Below are positions 58,836 to 64,000 of a stretch of DNA of 64,000 bases, piece after piece. Below the pieces are notes generated by a model. That model worked only from the letters and a program-made list of their open reading frames with translations. It was not told where the DNA came from and made no database searches. The DNA lies in contig NW_026515482.1 in the NCBI RefSeq assembly GCF_014898815.1, forward strand, positions 2,914,001-2,978,000. The letters run 5' to 3'. A program made the translations under genes and the position numbers. The DNA comes from Panonychus citri. Lineage: Eukaryota; Arthropoda; Arachnida; Trombidiformes; Tetranychidae. How positions within the stretch are numbered: position 1 is the first letter of the stretch; each line of letters begins with the position of its first letter.

Positions 58836-61800
58836 TTCCTCTTCCTTAACCTGGATATTTTTATCGATATCATTAACAGCTTGATGATTGATGCTTTCAA
58901 ATTACATTGCTTTGGTTCCTAAAGCTTAATAATAATGGTTTCATGATAACAGAATAGTAGTAGATATTTATGAAAGTTTGAGAAGGTGGAAAAATCTGAC
59001 TGAATTATTGTTCACCAGTAAAAGTAGTTGAGAAAAAGGTGAAATATCTGTATTATGATTCTGTGAAATGTGAGCATTTTGGGTGAAGATGAGAAAGAGA
59101 AGAAAAAATAGAACTGAAAAGATAAATTCCAACGCAAATACTATTATAAGTAATGATAATAATTCAATCTTTTTTTTTCTTCTTCCTCTTCTTTCATGAT
59201 GATGATTTTTCTCATCCTCAAGTTAAGGTGAATAAAAGTCATGATGATAAATCTGTATCTCATTTGACGAAACTTCAATTTTTTATCTCATCTCTTTTTG
59301 AGGATTTCATTGTTTTCTTTTTTTTATGGATTCTCTGTTTTTTTCTTCTCATTGATAGAACGAAAAAAAAACTACTACAGAAAAGAATATCAAAACAGAA
59401 GAGATTCTGGTTATTCTTTCCATATTTTTCCTTCTCATATCATATTTCAACTTCCGATTTCCGATTCCAAGTAAAATGCTAACCAGATAGAAATACTCAT
59501 AGGATAAAGAGAGAGAGAGAGAGAGAAAAGAAAAACTGAGAAAAAAAGAATGATGTTCTTATGGTAAAAAGTTTTATTCTATATTATCTTTTCTCAGACT
59601 GATCAGAAATGATGATGATGATTTCTACAGGGAATGAGAATGTTATATATGTATCATGAGAAGAGAATGAAAAAAAAATTGACAGAATTTTTTGTTTTGG
59701 TGTTTCTATTCATATATATGAATTCTTTATGTTTTTCCCTTATTTCTTTTCCTCTTTCAATTTGACAGTCAATTCCGGACTTTGAGTTGAAGAAAAAGGG
59801 AAGAGGAAGAAGAAGAACCCATGATGATCATGATGATAGTTATTGAATAACAGTCAACATCTTAATATGAATTGAAGATGTAACTAAATTTATCATTGAT
59901 CAGACTAGAATATAAGAGGGAAAGTTCACAGTTTTTCGTTTTTCTATTATCAACTAATCGTGATAATGTATTAGTATAAACTATGAATTCAGAATTGATC
60001 CAACATCTTTCATAAATGTTAACCTGTTTTCGTGACTAACAACGTGTGAATTATTTCAATAACCTAAATAAATCAGAGAAAGAACAGTTTTCCGTTTATT
60101 GAATATGATCAACTTTTGTTTTCCAAGAAAAAGAAAAATTATCATGAAAAACTGTCACAGCAACGAAAAGAGAAAGAGAGAGAGAGACAAATGCAAAAAA
60201 TACTCTTTTCATTAAGTGTATTTACCAATAATACAAATGATTTCTCTCTAAGCATTTTCCATTCTATTCACTTTTTCTTTTCCCACAGATAATAATGAAA
60301 TATGTCGATTCTAATGTATTTCCGATAAACCTCCATGAGCTAAATATTGTATAAGGTGAGGAACGAAAATGAGAGAGAGAGAGAGAAGCAGTTAGAACCT
60401 TTTATATCCAAAGTTATCATATGTTATCGAAAGATTTATGTGATTCGAATGTCAAACGTTCAGCATTTCGAATATAATCTGCACTGGACTTCATTCATCA
60501 TCGACTTTTTTTGTTTCTTTAGTTTTACTTTTTCACTCTTTCCTTTCTGTTATTTTCTCCCTTGTCAGATGATAACATGTTTATATGATGATGATGATGA
60601 TATTACAATGTTCCCACAGAAAAAACAATATTATTATTCAGTTAAACAAGGTATTGCTTTGGTCAGCATTAATAATGTATATCTACATGTTGTGTCCACA
60701 TGTAATTTTTGTTTATCTACTATAGCGTATACATAATATTTATATAGCCCCATAACTTTTGACTTTGCAATTCTCTGAACAAACTCAGAGTAATTCATGA
60801 TGTTTCTCATTTTTTTCTTCTCTTTATCATTCTCTCCTTTTCTTTATCTCAACCATTTTCTTGTACTCTTTCTTACTCGAACGATTGAACGAACATTTTC
60901 TTATTTATTTTTCCTTTCTCTCTCTCTCTCATAATTACCTTCCCTGTCCATTCAATATTTGCTTACGGATAATGTTTCATGATAGGACAGTTGTTACCAT
61001 TGTCCGGTTATTCATTGAATTCAAATTGAATGTGCTTAGATGACCATTATTGTTAACCATAAATTAATCATATCCGTAAATCAAGTGTCAGCTTACTGAT
61101 CATTTGGTTGTAATGATAATAATAGTAATATAATTGTTATTATTATAAACACAGTTCTAAATGTAGTCTCATGATATTTATGGTTATATTAACAGTAAAC
61201 TTGTAGATGAACAATAATTCAGCACTTTTCAGGCTACAAAATCTTTCAAATGTCTCCATGATCATTGAGTGAAACTAAGTTTTACATGATAGTGAATAAA
61301 TGTCATCCTCGATATCCAATATGCTCATGAGATGATTAGAATCACCCAACCAAGCTGAATAACAGTTAATCATTGTTGAACTGAATGAAATACGTTACTT
61401 TATATATCTTTAAGTTCATTGTAAAGTGCTGATGAATGAGAAAGAGAGAGAGAGAAGTAAAAAAGTGTCTTATTGTTACAAAAAGATTCATGGTGAACTC
61501 ATTTGAGTTCAGGGTAAAAGAAATCGAGACTCGGCTAAGAACAGGAAGAGAAAATAAAACTAAAAAGAAATAAAGAGAAACCAGAACGAAGAAAATAAAT
61601 TACGAATTTATTTCTCTCTCTCTCTCTCTTTCTTTCTTTATCAACATCATTATTATCTCAATAGTGAATGTTTTCTGTTCTTAGAGTCTATTGTTATCAT
61701 CGTTATTATTGTTATCAGTTTTTTCATATACATCGATTGTTACTGTTAGAACATAAGTAAAAAAATTCGCTATTGGAATACAAGGGATTGAAATCGAAAG

Positions 61801-62827
61801 GAGAAAGTTAAAGAGAATAAAAATTTTACATTCAAATTTCATCTTCGTTTTTTATATATTCTATTCTCTGCCTAACAACATTCATTTATTAACTTTGAAA
61901 ATAATGTTTTATTGTTCCGTTATAAATAACTTATCTTAACATCTTATTCTCGTCAGTCAGTTGATTCAGCATTCTGTTCATCCTATTATTATATTATCAT
62001 CAACATGATCAGCAACAACAACAACAACAACAATGATAATAATAACAATGATACAAGGAAAAAAATAATGCAAAAGATAACAACGAATGAGATATGAGAT
62101 AAAAGTTTTCTATGTGATTAAAAGGAAGAGGTTATGATGAATATGATGGAAATGATGGTGATGCGGGGAAGATGAAGATGGAAAAAATATGAAAATTGAA
62201 TTATTATCATCGTCGTTTATATCAGACTCTTTTCCTTTCTTTCTTTCGCTTTAATCTTCGTCTTCTTCTTAACTGAAACTTGTCAGAACTTTTCGATTTT
62301 TTCTTCTACCATATCTCTTTCTCTCTCTCTCTCTGTTTTGACCTTGCTAGAGAAACGATTATGCGTGTTTCTATTCGATAATAATGATATAAAAAAAGAA
62401 AAGAATAAGTTGTAATGTTATGACAAAAAATATTCTCTTATTCATTCTAGTCTTTCATTTTTGTCTTCTTTCCTTCATCTTCTCATTCGTATCATCATGA
62501 TTTCTTTTGATAGGAATCGAAGCACTGAACCACTTTTTATACATTTCGTTTCTCTTTTTAAACTTTATCAGATTTTCTCTCTCTCTCTCTCTCCAAAGAA
62601 AACCCTCTCTTTTAAAACTTTTCTCTCTCATTTAATTCTATCAATTTTGATCATCTTTTATCCTCTCTTCTATTCAGAGTTTCTTTATCTTCATCTTTAT
62701 TGAAATGATGATGATGATTAGGTTGATGATGAGAAGGAAAATGAAGGATGCCCATTGTTATCTTGGAATGAGAGTCAGTGTATTATTTTTGATTGAGATA
62801 AGTAATAGAAAGAATCATCTTCCAATC

Positions 62828-62831
<4 letters not shown>

Positions 62832-62920
<89 letters not shown>
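62832..62920. repeat. (TC)n microsatellite
   Basis: About 44 uninterrupted TC units. Confidence 0.95.
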
Positions 62921-62923
<3 letters not shown>

Positions 62924-63464
62924 TTGTTCCAAATTAACAATTAACCATTGAATTAAATTCACAAATGGTCTAATTAATGGTAAGAATTCTAATCAGTTTT
63001 TCAATTCGAAGTGAGGAAATTATTTCCATTTGAAAAACTTTCGAAAACTAAGAACTTTAACTTTTTTACTTCTCTTTTAAAACTCGAATTTATTAATATA
63101 AAGAGTCAGTAACAATTAGTGAGGTCAAAATGTACGAAAACTTACGAGTATTTTCATTGTTATGAAAAAAACCTATTTCCGTTTCCTCAGAATGATTCAT
63201 TGAGGAACTAGAGAACGTTAAAATTATCATCATCATCATTACCGTTGTGATTATCATTAGAATCAGAGTCGTTCTGATGATGATGTAAATCATTAAATTT
63301 GAGAACTCAAGTTGGATGAGAAAAAAAAATCTCGGAAATGAGTAAATCTCCTATTATCATGTGTTGATATTAATGGTTGAAAATAAATTCATTCATTTGA
63401 ATATTAAGATATCAAAGATATAAGATATCAAGATATAAATTCAAAAGAGAACCAATGAAATTAA

Positions 63465-63467
<3 letters not shown>

Positions 63468-63557
<90 letters not shown>
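63468..63557. repeat. (CT)n microsatellite
   Basis: About 44 uninterrupted CT units, the longest with the tract at 62832. Confidence 0.95.
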
Positions 63558-63558
<1 letters not shown>

Positions 63559-64000
63559 TTCATTCATTCATTATTTTGATCATCTTGAGATTTGAAAGTT
63601 ATATTATCAATAATGTTAAGAGTTCTCCGTCTTCATGTTTTTATGCATTCAAAATGAGAAAAGATGAAGAAAAAAATCATCTTTTTCATGAATTCTCATG
63701 CTTATCATCTCATTATTGTCATATTTTCATGTTGAACTTTTTTTTATCTTTCATTCTGACAACAATAAATTTTATTGGATCTCATACTTGGCATTTATTG
63801 CATATTCAATTGTCTAAAGTTTAATGTCAAAAGGGAGTAAAACATGATAATAGATTCTGATTTATTATCAGAATCATCATTTAAACTTAACTGTTACAAG
63901 GGTCTATTTGAGTTACCATGATGATACAATTGGGGACAATAAATTAATTATCATTCTCTAGTACGAAAGTATATTATTTCTCAATCGCAAGAGTAAGAAA

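Larger units (their letters stand above)
58446..64000. other. Gene-free region, probably Dscam intron
   Basis: The most 3' known upstream exon of the minus-strand Dscam gene begins at 58445 with an acceptor, so this DNA is most likely its next intron. No Ig-like frame was found on the minus strand. It is rich in CT, GA and CAT simple sequence, with fewer AACAATTAA words than the left half of the window. Confidence 0.5.

Noticed and set aside
63093..63293. 66-codon hydrophobic minus ORF as the Dscam signal-peptide exon
   Set aside because: Translation of CAT/ATC repeats. It has no Ig sequence following, and the donor phase was not matched to the exon at 58445.
58446..64000. Long CT tracts as a possible functional array or origin
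   Set aside because: Plain dinucleotide microsatellites without other structure. No CRISPR-like spacing exists anywhere in the window.

Overview
This is a eukaryotic nuclear window, very AT-rich, with spliced genes (GT-AG introns from about 60 bp to more than 11 kb), long AT-rich intergenic DNA and CT/GA/CAT microsatellites. The proteins (an FMRFamide-like neuropeptide, Snr1/SMARCB1, an ATP8A flippase, a UBE2D enzyme and a Dscam with a trimmed fibronectin region) point to an arthropod. A chelicerate such as a mite is my best guess, but that is inference from gene style and cannot be proved from the window. Several exon joins below were worked out by hand from splice sites and codon phase. The reading frames also contain a few breaks that may be assembly errors.

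Layout. 0.6-0.8 kb: last exon of a neuropeptide precursor (+). 1.5-15.4 kb: a four-exon, minus-strand gene of unknown function built from repeats of one domain. Its 11.3-kb second visible intron holds an apparently complete 9.3-kb DNA transposon (4110-13390). The transposon has 14-bp terminal inverted repeats, GACTC/GAGTC palindromes near its ends, a CACTA (tnp2-like) transposase on the minus strand, and two divergently transcribed, spliced, mutually paralogous genes with a BEN-like C-terminal domain on the plus strand. 16.6-18.3 kb: Snr1/SMARCB1 (+), whose first coding exon is frameshifted twice. 19.5-21.3 kb: a secreted histidine/glycine-rich protein in six exons (+). 21.7-24.1 kb: a DUF2236/mpaB-like oxygenase (-). 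26.5-30.4 kb: an intronless ATP8A-type P4-ATPase (+) whose N-terminal extension lacks an ATG. 37.1-38.7 kb: a secreted methionine/serine/glycine-rich protein (+). 39.7-40.1 kb: UBE2D ubiquitin-conjugating enzyme (-). 42.8-45.3 kb: a near-perfect 1.25-kb tandem duplication, each copy with one small membrane-protein gene (-). 45.5-46.8 kb: a possible Tc1/mariner-like relic. 47.0-58.4 kb: the 3' part of a Dscam-like receptor (-) that runs past the right edge of the window and carries a 340-bp Tc1/mariner-type MITE in an intron. 58.4-64 kb: no gene seen, many CT tracts.

The host genes are unrelated housekeeping, neural and secreted genes, not a pathway. The one unit that behaves as a system is the transposon: transposase, shared divergent promoter region, two regulator-like paralogues and end-proximal palindromes that such proteins might bind. 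The most distinctive host finding is the Dscam architecture, Ig3(part)-Ig9, FN1-FN2, FN5-FN6, TM, which lacks the canonical FN3-FN4-Ig10 block.
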